From G963675935 sp963803125 (lineage in GTDB: Bacteria; Planctomycetota; Planctomycetia; Pirellulales; Thermoguttaceae), in assembly GCA_963803125.1 (NCBI GenBank), contig CAWDLR010000003.1:3100001-3164000 (forward strand): a stretch of DNA of 64,000 bases. The letters run 5' to 3'. This document shows positions 8,946 to 18,171 of this stretch, piece after piece (positions within the stretch are counted from its first letter, which is position 1; every line of letters starts with the position of its first letter). The notes beneath the pieces are model-generated. The model was given only the letters and a program-made list of their open reading frames with translations. It ran no database searches and was not told the origin of the DNA. The position numbers were made by a program, and so were the translations under genes.

Positions 8946-9955
8946 ATGTCCTGTCCAGATTCGGAGAAGGTGCACAGGTTGCTGGAAACCCCTTGCCGCG
9001 AGGAGGAGCAGTGGCTTGAGTCGCATCTTTCCGCGTGCGAGCAATGCCAGCGGGAATTGAAAATCGCGACGGAGCAGATCCTCCAGCCGCCGGCCAGTCC
9101 CGTTGACGATTTGCAATTAGTCGAGTTGCAGCGGCGGCTGCTCTTGGCGAATCCGTTGGCGGCGGGCGAATTATTGCGCGACTGGCAGGAGACCGTCAAT
9201 CTCGGCCCTCCGCGCAGCCACGGCAGTATCGGCACGCTGGGGCCTTACGACGTGACCCGAGTCTTGGGTCGCGGCGGCTTCGGCCGAAAAATGCCGATTT
9301 CCGCTCCAGCCTCGGTAATACATATCGATTGGCGAGCGATGTGGAAATCGCGCAAGGCGATCTGAAAACCGCGCGGGCCCTAAACGACAAATCCGTTGCC
9401 TCCGCGACCGAGGCCTTTCGATTAGCGCCATCCCGGCCTACCATCGGCCGCCGGCTTGTCACCTCTCTCTACGATCGCGGCGGGTTATTGACGAAGGCCG
9501 GCGATGATGAAGAAGCTCTGCATTCATACCAGAGGGCCGTCGCCTGCCAAACTCAACTTGTCCAGGCGTTCAGGGGTGATCCGCAAATGAAGACGGACTT
9601 GGCCGAGTTGCACCACGATCTCGGCGTAAGGCTCGCCAACTTGAAACGCCCGAAAGAAGCCACAGACGCATTGAACACCGCTGCGACAATTTGGAGAGAG
9701 GTCGGAGGAGCCGATGAATGTTTTCGGGCTGCCAAGTGTTACGCCCGCTGCGCCTCGCTCGTTTCGCACGACGGGCAAGCGGCATCCCGTAAGCAATTCG
9801 TCGCGCAAACGCTCGTCACGTTGCGCCAAGCGGTCGGTGCCGGGTTCACGGACCGTGATGCTCTGATGCACGACAGCGACCTCGCCGAGATTCGGAATGA
9901 GCGGGGATTCCAACAACTGTTGCAGCCACCCAAAGCTGGATCAATCAAGAAATGA
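8946..9955 (+). pseudogene. Ser/Thr kinase with TPR tail, internally deleted remnant
   Basis: The 5' part (8946-9285) encodes a Cys/His segment (HLSACEQCQREL) like the anti-sigma zinc fingers at the start of planctomycete kinases. It then encodes the beginning of a kinase domain, LGPYDVTRVLGRGGFGR, the ATP-binding glycine loop. There the sequence jumps to a different frame (junction about 9285-9292) that encodes only the C-terminal TPR part: SSLGNTYRLASD, DDEEALHSYQRAV and KRPKEATDALNTA, ending near 9955. The Lys, HRD and DFG parts of the kinase and most of the middle are gone. The gene follows the ECF sigma factor, so this was probably a sigma/kinase pair that has lost its kinase. Confidence 0.8.
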
Positions 9956-10011
9956 GTGCGCGTCGGCGGCAACCGTTTTGTCAATGCGTCAATAAACGTG
10001 TCGCTTGTGGA

Positions 10012-11882
10012 TCACGTTCGCGGCAAGGTGAGGACGAACTTCGCGCCCTCGGCGACGCTTGGATCGAGCCGCAGATCGCCGCCCATGTCGCGGGCAAGTC
10101 GCCGACTAAGTGCAAGCCCGAGACCGATCCCCGGGCGCTGGCGGCCGCCTCTTCGGCCGATTTCGAGAAGGAACGGAACAACCGCCGCCGCACCGCCGCC
10201 GATACGCCCGGTCCATGATCGGCCACGCTGATCGACGCCAGCCGCCCGTGCCCGCCCACGCCGAGGTGAATTCGCTTGTCGGCCGCCGCCGCGGCGTACT
10301 TGCAGGCGTTGTCGACCAGATTGAAGAGAATCTGCTCGACGGCCGAGCGGTTGGCGAGAACGATCGCGGCGCCGTGTTCTCCCACGGCATCGCTTTCGAC
10401 CGCCAGCGTCATGCCCGACTGCTCGGCATGCGCGGCGAGTCGCGTCTTGACCCCTTCAATCAACTCTGCCAGCTCGATCGGTTCGATTCGTCCGGCGGTT
10501 CGGCCGCGCTCCAGCCGCGCGTAGGCCAGCACGTTCTCCACCAGGTGTGTCAGCCGGGTGGCTTCCGTGCGGAGCGTGCCGAGATAACGGCGTTGCTGCT
10601 CGGCGTCGGGCACCATGCCTTCGGCCAGCATTTCGGCGTACATCTGGAAGGTCGTCAGCGGCGTGCGCAGTTCGTGCGTCACCGCGGAGACGAACGCCGC
10701 CCGCCGCCGGGCCAACCGCATCACGCCGCAGAGCAAGCCCGCGACCGCCGCGGCGGCCAGCGCCACGCACGCCCAAGCCGCCGCCAGGGAAATGAGGATC
10801 GGCGAAGCGGCAAGCCCGCCGCCGTCGCCCGATCTTTCCAACACCAACCGCACCGGCAGCGACGCGAGCATCCGCGACTGGTCGTCGCCCGCGGCCCCGC
10901 TCGACGGCAGAAGATCGGCCCCCGGCAGCAAGTCGGAGATCGTCTCCAACAGCGACCGTTTCACCGCCGGCCAATCGAGCAGGCATCCCTGCACGTACTG
11001 TTTCCCGTCGGCGGTGATGCGGCGGGCGAGGATCAACCGGCCGTCGATCCATAGCGGCGTCATAATCACGCCGCTGATGTCGGTGGCTGCGATCTCCAGA
11101 TCCGGCGGCGCGAACACCCGCTGCTGCTGCTGTTGCGTCTGCGCCATCTGGTTTGCATTCGCATTTACCGCCGCGTTGCGCAACTCGTACTCGTAGCCCG
11201 GCTTGCCGCGGAGTGGGGAGTCGCCCTGCGCCAACGATTTCGACGTTTGTCGCTCCAAGCCGGGGACAAACGAACCTCGCTGCGCCGGCGGTTGCGACGG
11301 TTGTGGCGTCTGTCGGTCCCAGGCCGGCGGCTGCGATCTCACCAATTCCACCGGCGGCGGCTCGTGCCTGGGCAGCAGCATCGCCAGCTTCCCGCGATCG
11401 AGGCTTCGGCCCAACTCCGCGAGCTGCCTCTTTGTCTTGCTGACTTCCCGTGTCGTCAAATACCTGGGCACCGCCAGGCGAAGGTCCGCCCCGGTCGGCA
11501 ATTCGGGCGAAGTGAGCCGCCCGTCCGGGCCGAACTGAAAATGCAGCGTCACCTCCTCCACGCGATTGCTCAGCAAAGGGGAGGGAATCAGCGAGCCGTA
11601 CTCCGATTGCGGATTGTACATCCGGTTGAAACTTCGATTTGCCGGATAGAACGAGCGATAGACGAAATACGGCCGGGCGCCCTCCTGGGCCAGAAGCGCG
11701 GCCATGGCGGTGTCAATCCGCCACAGCGCCACCCGCGCCTTTTGCTCGAGCACGGCCTGCCGTCGGGCGTCCTTCTCGGCGCGATCCGCCCGCACCGCCG
11801 CCATGCTGACCCAGCCCATCGCCGCCAAGACGACCCCCAGGCACGCCACAAATCCGATCCAAGGAGAGAGCAGGCGAAACAT
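10012..11882 (-). CDS. Membrane sensor histidine kinase, frameshift near the C-terminus
   Basis: A two-component kinase of about 620 residues. The N-terminal membrane helix is WIGFVACLGVVLAAMGWVSM. A large extracytoplasmic sensor part with a Gln/Pro-rich linker follows (about 45-370), then a second helix ISLAAAWACVALAAAAVAG. The HisKA H-box is VSAVTHELRTPLTTFQMYAE. HATPase_c shows FNLVDNACKYA (N box) and VADHGPGVS (G1 box). At about 10131 (a C3G4 run) the frame shifts; on the other side is the expected end, GIGLGLALSRRLARDMGG then GAKFVLTLP, with TGA at 10012-10014. This is either an assembly indel or a recent mutation. Its partner is the OmpR-type regulator just upstream, in the same direction. 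Confidence 0.85.
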
Positions 11883-11924
11883 GGATTACCGACCCAAGAC
11901 CAACTCGACCCCAGCGACCTTCCT

Positions 11925-12058
11925 CTGACCCCTAGCCCCCAGCCGTAGGTTATGCTTCAGCATAACTGAAATCGCTCTATGCACGAGTGTTATGCTAAAG
12001 CATAACCTACACCTGTCCCCTGACCCTTGATCCCTAGCCCCCAGCCCCTAGCCCCTGA
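11925..12058. repeat. Heptad CCCCTAG-type repeats flanking a palindrome
   Basis: Between the kinase and regulator genes lie short C-rich tracts with the unit GCCCCTA/GCCCCCA (about 11925-11944 and 12016-12058). Between them is a perfect-arm palindrome, GTAGGTTATGCTTCAGCATA to its inverted copy (11945-12010). The second tract runs into the regulator gene and encodes its final GLGAGG and stop. Confidence 0.85.
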
Positions 12059-12738
12059 AACATATACCCCTTCCCTCGCACCGTCAGCAGGATTTTCGGC
12101 TCGGCCGGATCGTCGCGGAGTTTTTCCCGCAGGCGGGTGACGTGCATGTCGATCGTGCGGGTGGAGACTCCTTGCGGGGCGATTCGCCAGACGTTCGCCA
12201 GCAACTCCTCGCGGGCGACGGCCCGGCCCGAATTGATTGCCAGGTAGCGGAGCAACTCCGCCTCGCGTTCGGAGAGCTCAGCCCGGCCGCGCTTCGAGAA
12301 CCGCACCTCGCGGCGTTCCAAATCGATTGTGCCGCCGGTGAAGTGAACGATGGAAATGTCAGCCGGCCGCTCGGCGCTGCGGCGTAGCACCGCCGCGACG
12401 CGGGCCAACAGTTCCTTGACGCTGAACGGTTTGACGACGTAATCGTCGGCGCCCTCGCGCAGTCCGCGGACGCGGTCGGCCTCGTCGCCGCGGGCGGTCA
12501 GTACGATCACCGGCAGCGTCGGCCGCAGCCGCCGCACTTCCCGCAGAATCTCGAAACCGTCGCGCTTCGGAAGCACGAGATCCAAAAGCAGCAGATCGAA
12601 CTGCCGCCGCGAGGCCATCTCCAGGCCCGACTGCCCGTCGGCCGCCTCGATCGTCTCGTAGCCGGCGAAGCGCAGCGCATCGACGATTCCGCGGCGGATC
12701 GCCGCATCGTCTTCGATCGTAAGAACGCACTGTCGCAT
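12034..12738 (-). CDS. OmpR/PhoB-family response regulator
   Basis: A 234-residue DNA-binding regulator. The receiver domain (1-115) has acidic pocket EDD, phospho-acceptor LLLLDLVLPKRDG, VLTARGD and KPFSVKEL. The C-terminal winged helix (130-228) has LSEREAELLRYLAINSGRAV and IDMHVTRLREKLRDDP, ending in TVRGKGYMF, the usual terminus of the family. The extra GLGAGG comes from the heptad repeat at the stop. The sensor kinase follows 151 bases downstream, so the pair is probably cotranscribed. Target genes are unknown. Confidence 0.93.
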   Translation of the reverse strand: MRQCVLTIEDDAAIRRGIVDALRFAGYETIEAADGQSGLEMASRRQFDLLLLDLVLPKRDGFEILREVRRLRPTLPVIVLTARGDEADRVRGLREGADDYVVKPFSVKELLARVAAVLRRSAERPADISIVHFTGGTIDLERREVRFSKRGRAELSEREAELLRYLAINSGRAVAREELLANVWRIAPQGVSTRTIDMHVTRLREKLRDDPAEPKILLTVRGKGYMFQGLGAGG

Positions 12739-12923
12739 GGCCGCCCCCGTGGCTCTGCACCATCATACCACTTGACGTTGAGACGAGTCCACAGCCGCCG
12801 CCGTGGCAACCGATCTTGCACCGCCTGGCGTCGATCGGCCGATGGAATTGCGGCCGCGCCGAGCCGCCCGTTCACTATTCTAACACGGCAGCGGCCGCCG
12901 CAGCGCAACGAGTTTGTAACGAG

Positions 12924-14108
12924 CTAAATCCCCAATTCCGCCTTCGTTGCCGCGAACGCCTCCATCGCGAACTCCAGATCGGCGGGCGAATGGGCGGCGG
13001 AAACCTGCACGCGGATTCGCGCCTTGTCCTTCGGCACTACCGGATAGGAGAAGCCGACGACGTACACCCCGCGGCGGAGCATCGCCTCGGCCATCCGCGC
13101 CGCCAGGACGGCGTCGCCGAGCATGATCGGGCAGATCGGATGCACGCCGGGCGTGATCTGGAAACCGCGCTTCGCCATCCCCGTGCGGAAGAGCTTCGTG
13201 TTCGATTCGAGCCGGTCGCGGAGTTCGGTCGAGCGCGAGAGCAACTCCAGCGTTTTGATCGAAACCGCGGCGATCGGCGGGGCCAACGTGTTGGAGAACA
13301 GGTACGGCCGGCTCCGCTGCCGTAACAGGTCGATGATCTCCTTGCGTCCGCTGGTATAGCCGCCGCTGGCGCCGCCCAGGGCCTTGCCGAGCGTGCCGGT
13401 GATGATGTCGATCCGCTCCTGCACGCCGTGATGTTCCGGCGTGCCGCGGCCGTGACGGCCCATGAAGCCCACCGCGTGCGAATCGTCGACCATCACCAGG
13501 GCGTCGTACTTGTCGGCCAGGTCGCAGACGCCGGGCAGGTTGGCGATGATGCCGTCCATCGAGAACACGCCGTCGGTGGCGATCACGCGGTGCCGCGCCC
13601 CGGCCGCCTGCTTGAGCTGCTCTTCCAGGTCGGCCATGTTGTTGTTCTTGTAGCGGAAGCGCTGCGCCTTGCAGAGCCGCACGCCGTCGATGATGCTGGC
13701 GTGGTTCAGCTCGTCCGAGATGATGGCGTCTTCCGGGCCGAAGAGCGTCTCGAACAGCCCGCCGTTGGCGTCGAAGCAGGACGAATAGAGGATCGTGTCG
13801 TCGGCCCCGAGGAACTTGCTCAAGGCCGCTTCCAGTTCCTTGTGGACCTGCTGCGTGCCGCAGATGAAGCGGACGCTGGCCATGCCGTAGCCCCAGCGAT
13901 CGAGCGCCTCGTGGGCGGCGGCGACGATCTCGGGATGATCGGCCAGGCCGAGATAGTTGTTGGCGCAGAGGTTCAACACCGGCTGCTGATTGAGCACGCC
14001 GACCCGCGCCTTCTGCGGCGTGGTAATCACCCGCTCGCCCTTATACAGGCCGGCGTCGCGGATTTGTTGGAGTTGATCGGACAAGTAGCCTTTCATCGAG
14101 CCGAACAT
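12924..14108 (-). CDS. kbl: Glycine C-acetyltransferase (2-amino-3-ketobutyrate CoA ligase)
   Basis: A 394-residue PLP enzyme of the alpha-oxoamine synthase family. It makes glycine and acetyl-CoA from 2-amino-3-ketobutyrate and CoA, the second step of threonine breakdown. Signatures are NLCANNYLGLADHPE at the N-terminus, SSCFDANGGLFE, SDELNHASIIDGVRL, VMVDDSHAVGFMG, and the PLP-lysine block TGTLGKALGGASGG. Length and start (MFGSMKGYLSDQLQQI) match Kbl rather than the shorter BioF or longer HemA. No threonine dehydrogenase gene is adjacent. Confidence 0.93.
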   Translation of the reverse strand: MFGSMKGYLSDQLQQIRDAGLYKGERVITTPQKARVGVLNQQPVLNLCANNYLGLADHPEIVAAAHEALDRWGYGMASVRFICGTQQVHKELEAALSKFLGADDTILYSSCFDANGGLFETLFGPEDAIISDELNHASIIDGVRLCKAQRFRYKNNNMADLEEQLKQAAGARHRVIATDGVFSMDGIIANLPGVCDLADKYDALVMVDDSHAVGFMGRHGRGTPEHHGVQERIDIITGTLGKALGGASGGYTSGRKEIIDLLRQRSRPYLFSNTLAPPIAAVSIKTLELLSRSTELRDRLESNTKLFRTGMAKRGFQITPGVHPICPIMLGDAVLAARMAEAMLRRGVYVVGFSYPVVPKDKARIRVQVSAAHSPADLEFAMEAFAATKAELGI

Positions 14109-14235
14109 GGCGTCTTCCTCTAGGCAGGGTCAGGGTATCGATTGGATTCCCGTATTGTACAAGACCGCCGCGGGTTGTGAATATGGGGCGGTCTTGCCGG
14201 GTGCGGCAACGCTTATCGCCGTTGCCAGAGAGCTG

Positions 14236-14306
14236 TTTTAGCCGCCGCGTCCACGCGGCGCTGCGACCGGCCGCGATTCTGCGCCGCGTGGACGCGGCGG
14301 CTAAAC
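14236..14306. repeat. TTTAGCCGCCGCGTCCACGC palindrome
   Basis: A 71-bp inverted repeat with long GC-rich arms (GTTTTAGCCGCCGCGTCCAC and its complement) around a CTGCGACCGGCCGCGATTCT centre. It lies in the 328-base gap between the divergent kbl and NmrA-like genes. Its TTTAGCCGC edge resembles the dispersed GTTTAGCCGCGCC repeats elsewhere in the window. Confidence 0.85.
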
Positions 14307-14337
14307 GGGCTTCGCCGCCTGACCGCTGCGAAAAGCG

Positions 14338-14368
14338 AAACGGCCTCGGCGATTTGCCGAGGCCGTTT
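14338..14368. terminator. Stem-loop terminator candidate
   Basis: AAACGGCCTCGGC-GATTT-GCCGAGGCCGTTT forms a 13-bp stem with a 5-base loop and A/T-ended arms. It lies just past the stop of the minus-strand NmrA-like gene, so it can end that transcript. No long U tract follows. Confidence 0.6.
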
Positions 14369-14436
14369 CTGTTCCCAACGCCTCTTCAACGTCCCGCAAA
14401 CGGTTGGCGGTCTCTGTTCCGGCCCCTCCGTTGCGG

Positions 14437-15345
14437 TTATCGATTCGCGCCCACCGGCGTCGCCAGCAGCGGCATGATCACGTCGTGGGCGAACTCGGCC
14501 AACGTGGTGGACGTGGTGGTCTCCGGCGACCGCGGCTGCGTGAGCCGTATGCGGCCCGTCTCCACCGCCTCGTACAACTCCAACATTACATCCGCGGCGT
14601 TTTCGCTCATCGCGTTCTTGAGCATCATGTCGCGCATCTCCTCGCGACCGCACTTGATGTAGACGATCTTGCGTCCGAGCGCCTCGCTCAGGATTTCGGC
14701 GACCTCGCGGAAACTCAAATCCACCGGTCCGTGCAACTCCTGCACGATCTGTCCGCTCCAGCCGGTGCTCGTCAGCCGCACCGCCGCCACGCGGCCGATG
14801 TCGCGGGCGGCGAGCATGGGATAACGCGTCGAAGCGGAGATGGGCAGCGAAATCCGTCCCCATTTCCGCATCGAATCCACCTGCCAGAGCAGGTTCTCGA
14901 AGAAGAAGCCCGGCCGCAGGTGGACAATGTGGCAGGCGGTCTGGTTGAGCAATCCCTCCACGTCGTGCAGCCCGCCAATCGGTCCGGTTCCCGATTCCAA
15001 ATCGGCGCCGATCGACGAAAGATTGACGACCCGGGGGATCTGGTTTGTCTCGATCGCCTTGGCGCCTGCGGCCGCGACGCGATTCTGAAAGGCCCGCACG
15101 TTGTCGGAGCCGTAGCCCGGCGGGGTCGCCCAGAAGAGCGCGTTGACTCCTTGGGTGGCCCTGCAAAGGTAATCGGCGTCGTCCTGACTGCCGATGACGG
15201 ATTCCGCCCCGCGTTGGATCGAACTGGTCAGCTTGTCGGCCCGCCTCCCCAAGAGCCGCACCTGAATGTTGCCGCCAAAATCCAAAAGGAAATCGGCCAC
15301 GGCGCTGCCCACGTGTCCATTGGGTGTGGTTACTGCAATTCTCAT
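14437..15345 (-). CDS. NmrA/NAD(P)H-binding Rossmann-fold protein
   Basis: A 302-residue atypical short-chain dehydrogenase of the NmrA/QOR2-like group. The N-terminal nucleotide-binding motif is VTTPNGHVGSAVADFLL. RVVNLSSIGAD and HIVHLRPGFFFENLL match the conserved strand-loop regions of the family, where the catalytic Tyr-Lys pair is often missing. It is probably a redox-sensing or quinone/aldehyde-reducing protein in the cytoplasm. The ATG at 15345 is preceded by AAGGAG. The open frame continues upstream antisense to the metal permease, but that part is a shadow. Confidence 0.85.
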   Translation of the reverse strand: MRIAVTTPNGHVGSAVADFLLDFGGNIQVRLLGRRADKLTSSIQRGAESVIGSQDDADYLCRATQGVNALFWATPPGYGSDNVRAFQNRVAAAGAKAIETNQIPRVVNLSSIGADLESGTGPIGGLHDVEGLLNQTACHIVHLRPGFFFENLLWQVDSMRKWGRISLPISASTRYPMLAARDIGRVAAVRLTSTGWSGQIVQELHGPVDLSFREVAEILSEALGRKIVYIKCGREEMRDMMLKNAMSENAADVMLELYEAVETGRIRLTQPRSPETTTSTTLAEFAHDVIMPLLATPVGANR

Positions 15346-15510
15346 CGCGTTCTCCTTATCCTTGTTGGCTTCGACTAGTAGTTTAAAGCGGTGAGGAGGC
15401 TCGGTCCTTGTGTCTCTTGATCCACCCGACTCAATTATTGGAGGCAAGCGGGCAAAGGCAACGTCAGCAGATTGCTGATCGTCCGCTGCGCCGCTTTCGC
15501 GGCCAACGGC

Positions 15511-15572
15511 TCTCCGGAGCGCGGGCGTCTCGCCCGCCTGTTGAGGATGCGGGCGGGACGCCCGCGCTCCCG
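15511..15572. repeat. GCGGGCGT palindrome, split by a MITE
   Basis: GGAGCGCGGGCGTCTCGCCC and a complementary arm ending GGGACGCCCGCGCTCCCG form a palindrome of about 60 bp. Its right edge, CGCGCTCCCG, is the sequence duplicated on both sides of the next element, so the MITE inserted into the end of this repeat. A degenerate relative is at 31272-31351. Confidence 0.8.
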
Positions 15573-15714
15573 CAGGGCCGATCAGTTTTCGGTAGCGTTG
15601 GGGTGGCAGTTGCACTGCCACCCCTGATTGGCAGCGTTTTCCGGGGGTGGCAGTGCAACTGCCACCCCAACAAGTATCCCAAATTGAAAGACTGATTGGC
15701 CCTGCGCGCTCCCG
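15563..15714. mobile_element. MITE-like element 2 with exact 10-bp target duplication
   Basis: A 132-bp element (15573-15704) with inverted termini CAGGGCCGATCAGTTTTC and the complement of GACTGATTGGCCCTG. It encloses a second palindrome made of GGGGTGGCAGTTGCACTGCC arms. It is flanked by CGCGCTCCCG at 15563-15572 and again at 15705-15714. It shares its termini, but not its core, with the element at 3950-4069. It carries no ORF and lies upstream of the NiCoT gene. The rest of the 405-base gap before that gene (15346-15510) shows nothing recognisable. Confidence 0.85.
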
Positions 15715-15750
15715 GGAGGCTATTGACCGGAAGATCGGCAGTATTACAAT

Positions 15751-16875
15751 ATGAAGAATAGTATTACCACGGTCGCTCATCAGGAAAACCGCTCGATGCT
15801 CGGCGAGATCGCGGCCAGTTACCGTTACGCCGGAGGCGGCCAACTGCGGCGGCGCGTACTGCTGGTCTATCTTTTTCTGTTGGGACTGAACGCCGCCGCC
15901 TGGGCGCTGGCCCTCGCCCTCTTCTATTCCTATCCCGAGCCGCTCAAGCCGCTTGGTCTCTGTTTTCTGGCCTGGACGCTCGGTCTGCGGCACGCCGTTA
16001 ACGCCGATCACATCGCCGCCATCGACAACGTGACGCGGAAGCTGATGCAGCAGGGCCAGAAGCCGGTCGGCGTCGGTCTGTTCTTCTCGCTGGGCCATTC
16101 CACCGTGGTGGTGTTGATGTCGCTGCTGGTGGCAGCCGGGATGGTCTACGTGAGAGAACATTTCCCGCAATTCTTGCAGGTCGGCGGGATCATCGGCACC
16201 TCGGTGTCGGCGCTGTTCCTGCTGTTGATTGCGGGAATCAACTTCTTCGTCTTTCTCGATGTCTGCAAGCGATTCAATGCGGCCAGGAAAGGCCGCCGCC
16301 CGACGCAGCGCGGCGGCGAAAACGACGCGGCCGCGGGGGGAATACTCTCCTGGGCCCTGCGGTCGGTCTTCCGCTTTGTCGGCCGCAGTTGGCAGATGTA
16401 TCCGATCGGCTTTCTCTTCGGCCTGGGCTTCGACACGGCCACCGAGGTCGCCATGCTCGGGATCGCCGCCACCCAGGCCGCCGCCGAGACGCCGATCTGG
16501 TCGATCATGGTCTTTCCGCTGCTTTTTGCCGCCGGGATGTGCCTGGTCGATGCGACCGACGGCATCGTCATGCTCGGGGCCTACGGCTGGGCGTTCGTCA
16601 AGCCCGTGCGGAAGCTCTTCTACAACATGACGATCACCTTCGTCTCTTTTATGATCGCCCTGCTGATCGGAAGCATCGAGGCCCTCGGCGTCATCGCCTC
16701 GAAGCTGCACCTCGATTCGGGGCTCTTCGCGGTGGTCAACGTGTTGGGCGAACACGGCGCCGCCGTCGGCTACGGCGTCATCGGCCTGATGATCGCAAGC
16801 TGGCTCGTCTCGATCCTCGTCTACAGGGCATCGGGATTTGACAATCTGGAGCAACCGGCCGCGGACCCGGAATGA
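15751..16875 (+). CDS. NiCoT-family nickel/cobalt permease
   Basis: A 374-residue inner-membrane transporter (HoxN/NixA/HupN family) for high-affinity Ni2+ or Co2+ uptake. The signature RHAVNADHIAAIDNVTRK holds the HX4DH metal-selectivity motif in helix 2. Other family blocks are LFFSLGHSTVVVL, GFLFGLGFDTATEVAML and GMCLVDATDGIVML. About eight hydrophobic helices are visible, with a charged loop in the middle (RFNAARKGRRPTQRGGEN). No urease, hydrogenase or cobalamin gene lies nearby to show which metal is carried, and no riboswitch was recognised upstream. Confidence 0.93.
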   Translation: MKNSITTVAHQENRSMLGEIAASYRYAGGGQLRRRVLLVYLFLLGLNAAAWALALALFYSYPEPLKPLGLCFLAWTLGLRHAVNADHIAAIDNVTRKLMQQGQKPVGVGLFFSLGHSTVVVLMSLLVAAGMVYVREHFPQFLQVGGIIGTSVSALFLLLIAGINFFVFLDVCKRFNAARKGRRPTQRGGENDAAAGGILSWALRSVFRFVGRSWQMYPIGFLFGLGFDTATEVAMLGIAATQAAAETPIWSIMVFPLLFAAGMCLVDATDGIVMLGAYGWAFVKPVRKLFYNMTITFVSFMIALLIGSIEALGVIASKLHLDSGLFAVVNVLGEHGAAVGYGVIGLMIASWLVSILVYRASGFDNLEQPAADPE

Positions 16876-16996
16876 CGCGGCGGAAGCGGCTCGGATGCGT
16901 CAAGCGTCACCGCCAGCAAATTGCCGATGGAAAAGGAGCCAACCGCCCGGAACCGACGGTTTGTCCATTGACCGACAGGAATGCAACGGAGTTTTC

Positions 16997-17021
16997 GTTT
17001 AGCCGCGACCCGCAGGGGAGC
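16997..17021. repeat. GTTTAGCCGCG repeat, diverged copy
   Basis: GTTTAGCCGCGACCCGCAGG and following bases match the dispersed GTTTAGCCGCGCCCCGAAGG family with a few differences. It lies in the gap between the NiCoT and TIGR03000 genes. Confidence 0.6.
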
Positions 17022-17139
17022 AGTTCCGCCCGGCTTGTCCGGCAGCATCCACCCGCATAGGATTTTTTGGGGTATCCGACGGGGATTTTGTCGTTGCGAC
17101 CCCACAATCTGAATCGGGAAAGAAGAGAGGAGAATAACC

Positions 17140-18066
17140 ATGTTGGCCGCGTCGAGTATCATCAGCCGTCTCGCCGCTTGCTGGCTGCTGGGGGCGGCCG
17201 TGGAGACGCCGCTTCCCTCGGCAGACGCGCAGCCCGCGGTGGCATTGCCCCCGAGAGCCGAGTCGCCGCCGGCGCGTTCCGCCGTCCAGCCGTCCGTGTA
17301 TCAGATCGCCGCCAAGCCGTCGTCGTCCGCCGAAGGACCGTCGTCATTGGCCGCCGGAATGGAGCCGTCCATAGGTCAGCCAGGCGCCGCACCGCCGAGC
17401 TATCGCCAGTCGTCAACGTATCAGATCCCTTCCTCGCCGTTGATTGCAACTCCGGGCATCGAGCGCTTGGAGAGCGGTGTCGTCGGGTCGCCCCCGGCCG
17501 CCGAGAATCCGCCGCCAAACCCGTTCGCAATCCGCCCCCAAAGCCTGCATTACGAGGGCAACGGGGGCTGGATTTACCCCAGCTTCGCCAAGCCCTACGC
17601 TATCGGCGGACCGTGGGCGTCGTTCCCGCGGCCCTACCCGTTCACTTCCACGCCGGAGCATCCCTATCCACCCGACGACCCCTATGGCCCTTATGCGCCC
17701 TTGCCTTTCCGCAACAACACGCCGCCGGCGCCGGCCGACAAAGGAGTGATTCAGGTCTTCCTCCCGTCGGCCGAGGCGGACGTTTATCTCAACGGCCAGA
17801 AGACGCGGGGCATCGGCACGACCCGGCGGCTGCTGACGGGATTGATGCCGCCCGGCGGTGAATTCCAGTATTGGGTCACGGCGTCTTACCTTGAGAACGG
17901 CGAGAAGGTCACGAAGTACCGCAAGGTCGAAGTCGGGGCAGGCGAATACACCGTGGCCGACTTCCTTCGCCAACCCCTGTTCGACACGTTCCACCTGCCC
18001 CCCGGGCCGGTCGATACCAATCAGTTGGTCCCGCCCACGCCGACGGCCGGAAAGTACTGGCCGTAG
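17140..18066 (+). CDS. TIGR03000-domain secreted protein
   Basis: A 308-residue protein with a possible N-terminal signal, a long Pro/Ser/Ala-rich disordered middle (residues 25-190), and a C-terminal beta domain. That domain contains IQVFLPSAEADVYLNGQKTR, a GTTRRLLTG turn, YWVTASYLENGEKVTKYRKV and EVGAGEYTVADF. It matches the planctomycete-specific TIGR03000 domain, whose function is unknown. The ATG follows AAGAGAGGAG. Probably exported and associated with the cell envelope; this last point is inference. Confidence 0.8.
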   Translation: MLAASSIISRLAACWLLGAAVETPLPSADAQPAVALPPRAESPPARSAVQPSVYQIAAKPSSSAEGPSSLAAGMEPSIGQPGAAPPSYRQSSTYQIPSSPLIATPGIERLESGVVGSPPAAENPPPNPFAIRPQSLHYEGNGGWIYPSFAKPYAIGGPWASFPRPYPFTSTPEHPYPPDDPYGPYAPLPFRNNTPPAPADKGVIQVFLPSAEADVYLNGQKTRGIGTTRRLLTGLMPPGGEFQYWVTASYLENGEKVTKYRKVEVGAGEYTVADFLRQPLFDTFHLPPGPVDTNQLVPPTPTAGKYWP

Positions 18067-18102
18067 CAAACCATAAGGCGTGTTCGGGGTTCCGTCGTGC
18101 TC

Positions 18103-18171
18103 GGTGGGGCAGACATTCCTGTCTGCCCTGCAGAACGCGGCAAATGGGACAGACAAGAATGTCTGCCCCCC
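18103..18171. repeat. GGGGCAGACATTCCTGTCTG palindrome
   Basis: Two palindromic half-elements (18103-18129 and 18146-18171), GTGGGGCAGACATTCCTGTC and GACAGACAAGAATGTCTGCC, stand in inverted arrangement. The right edge touches the stop codon of the following minus-strand gene. Confidence 0.85.

Noticed and set aside
15346..15750. Cobalamin or nickel riboswitch upstream of the NiCoT gene
   Set aside because: The region is taken up by two palindromic repeats, and no riboswitch core was recognised.
15346..16854. Long open minus-strand frame continuing upstream of the NmrA-like gene
   Set aside because: It is antisense to the NiCoT gene, rich in His/Arg/Asp without family signals, and typical of open frames opposite high-GC genes.
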